A DNA stretch of 5,965 nt from Planctomycetota bacterium. GTDB taxonomy: Bacteria; Planctomycetota; Phycisphaerae; UBA1845; PWPN01. The stretch covers positions 1-5,965 of the forward strand of contig JACQVT010000846.1 of assembly GCA_016209665.1 (NCBI GenBank), read 5' to 3'. The stretch's first letter is position 1, and the number at the start of each line of letters is the position of its first letter. A program made the translations under genes and the position numbers. The notes beneath the pieces were generated by a model. It worked only from the letters and a program-made list of their open reading frames with translations. It searched no databases and was not told the origin of the DNA. Of the stretch, positions 5,481 to 5,965 are shown one piece after another.

Positions 5481-5939
5481 ATGGCAGAGTCCACCCCTCA
5501 GGACAGCGCCGGTGGTGGTTGGCAGTTTCCCCGGGGGCCGTTGATCGCATGCTACGTGCTGCTGGGGGGCCTGCTGGTTTGGGTGCTGGTGGCGCGGTAC
5601 CTGTTCCCGCTGTATCTGGCGGAACCCATCGGCGTGGAGCGGGCGGCGGGCAACGACATCGACTCCGATGCCGAGGCCGGTTTGACCCCCATCCCCGTTG
5701 CCGATGGGCGGATCGACCCGAACACGGCCACATGGGTCGAGCTGACCCGCCTGCCGGGCATCGGCGAGGTGACGGCCAAACGGATCGTGGCCTACCGCGA
5801 GGAGCGCCGCACCGCGCCGGGTCAGCCCGTGTTCACGTCGGCAGAGAGCTTGGCCAGCGTCAAGGGCATCGGCCCCAAGACCGTCGAGGCCATCCGCGAT
5901 CACCTCACCTTCCCCCAGACCGTCCCCGCCGCCGAGTGA
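5481..5939 (+). CDS. Membrane-anchored ComEA-type helix-hairpin-helix protein
   Basis: This is a 152-aa protein. Residues 21-46 are a single membrane helix (LIACYVLLGG onward), followed by a polar linker (47-77). The C-terminal domain (78-141) is a tandem helix-hairpin-helix of ComEA type: DPNTATWVELTRLPGIG (79-95), AKRIVAYRE (99-107), then FTSAESLASVKGIGPKT (118-134). Both hairpins (LPGIG, VKGIG) are intact. Such domains bind duplex DNA without sequence specificity; ComEA does so outside the membrane during DNA uptake, but many small HhH proteins of this type have no proven role. No SLBB domain is visible, and the segment joining the two hairpins (RRTAPGQPV) is longer than in typical ComEA proteins. 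The start at 5481 has no good Shine-Dalgarno, but no in-frame alternative lies just upstream and the hydrophobic N-terminus fits. It is 118 bp after the DUF362 gene with a hairpin between, so it is probably separately transcribed. Confidence 0.88.
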   Translation: MAESTPQDSAGGGWQFPRGPLIACYVLLGGLLVWVLVARYLFPLYLAEPIGVERAAGNDIDSDAEAGLTPIPVADGRIDPNTATWVELTRLPGIGEVTAKRIVAYREERRTAPGQPVFTSAESLASVKGIGPKTVEAIRDHLTFPQTVPAAE

Positions 5940-5965
5940 ACGCGCCGTTCATGTTGGTCGTGTTC
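5936..5965 (+). CDS. Possible start of a next gene overlapping the HhH gene, cut by window edge
   Basis: A GTG at 5936 overlaps the HhH stop codon in a GTGA arrangement typical of translationally coupled genes, and the frame stays open to the edge. The ten visible residues (MNAPFMLVVF) are hydrophobic, as at the start of a membrane or exported protein. An in-frame ATG at 5951 is the alternative start. Neither has a clear ribosome binding site, and ten codons cannot prove a gene. Confidence 0.35.
   Translation, partial: MNAPFMLVVF

Noticed and set aside
5427..5903. A 158-codon minus-strand frame opposite the HhH gene
   Set aside because: It is a shadow of the ComEA-type gene, whose hairpin motifs are unmistakable on the plus strand.

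Overview
The window is GC-rich bacterial DNA that most resembles Planctomycetota, probably a Phycisphaerae-like lineage. The evidence is a PEP-CTERM sorted secreted protein, dockerin-like DxDxDGDVD calcium loops followed by a conserved cysteine at the end of a giant surface protein, a BACON-type domain, a membrane-anchored DUF362 protein, and REP-like GC dyads. The lineage call is inferred from domain style alone; no rRNA or marker gene is present.

Layout, left to right. (1) 1-638, minus strand: the N-terminal 212 residues of a secreted protein with a signal peptide and a jelly-roll, carbohydrate-binding-like domain, cut by the left edge. (2) 639-1085: a gene-poor gap holding a 13-bp perfect hairpin at 990-1025. 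(3) 1086-1715, minus strand: a complete 209-aa PEP-CTERM protein with a strong Shine-Dalgarno, preceded by a ~200-nt potentially structured leader and a good extended -10 promoter candidate at 1925-1952. (4) 1716-2251: a divergent intergenic region with an AT-rich palindrome at 2107-2137. (5) 2252-5362, plus strand: a 1036-aa membrane-anchored protein with transmembrane region, DUF362, Ig-like domain interrupted by a carbohydrate-binding-like domain, BACON-like domain and dockerin-like tail. (6) 5363-5480: a short gap with nested hairpins. (7) 5481-5939, plus strand: a 152-aa membrane-anchored ComEA-type helix-hairpin-helix protein, with a possible next gene overlapping its stop by GTGA and running off the right edge.

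The first three genes all encode exported proteins with a jelly-roll-like module that begins with an L(V/T)N-x-x-F motif. The module of the PEP-CTERM protein and the one inserted in the DUF362 giant look homologous: aromatic and acidic positions match with nearly the same spacing. The locus is therefore best read as a cell-surface or extracellular-matrix locus. The most unusual object is the DUF362 giant: an enigmatic domain carried on a multi-domain surface stalk, with one Ig fold apparently split by a domain shared with its divergent neighbour, and a REP-like palindrome duplicated in frame inside its membrane-proximal linker. No biochemical function can be assigned to the locus from sequence alone.
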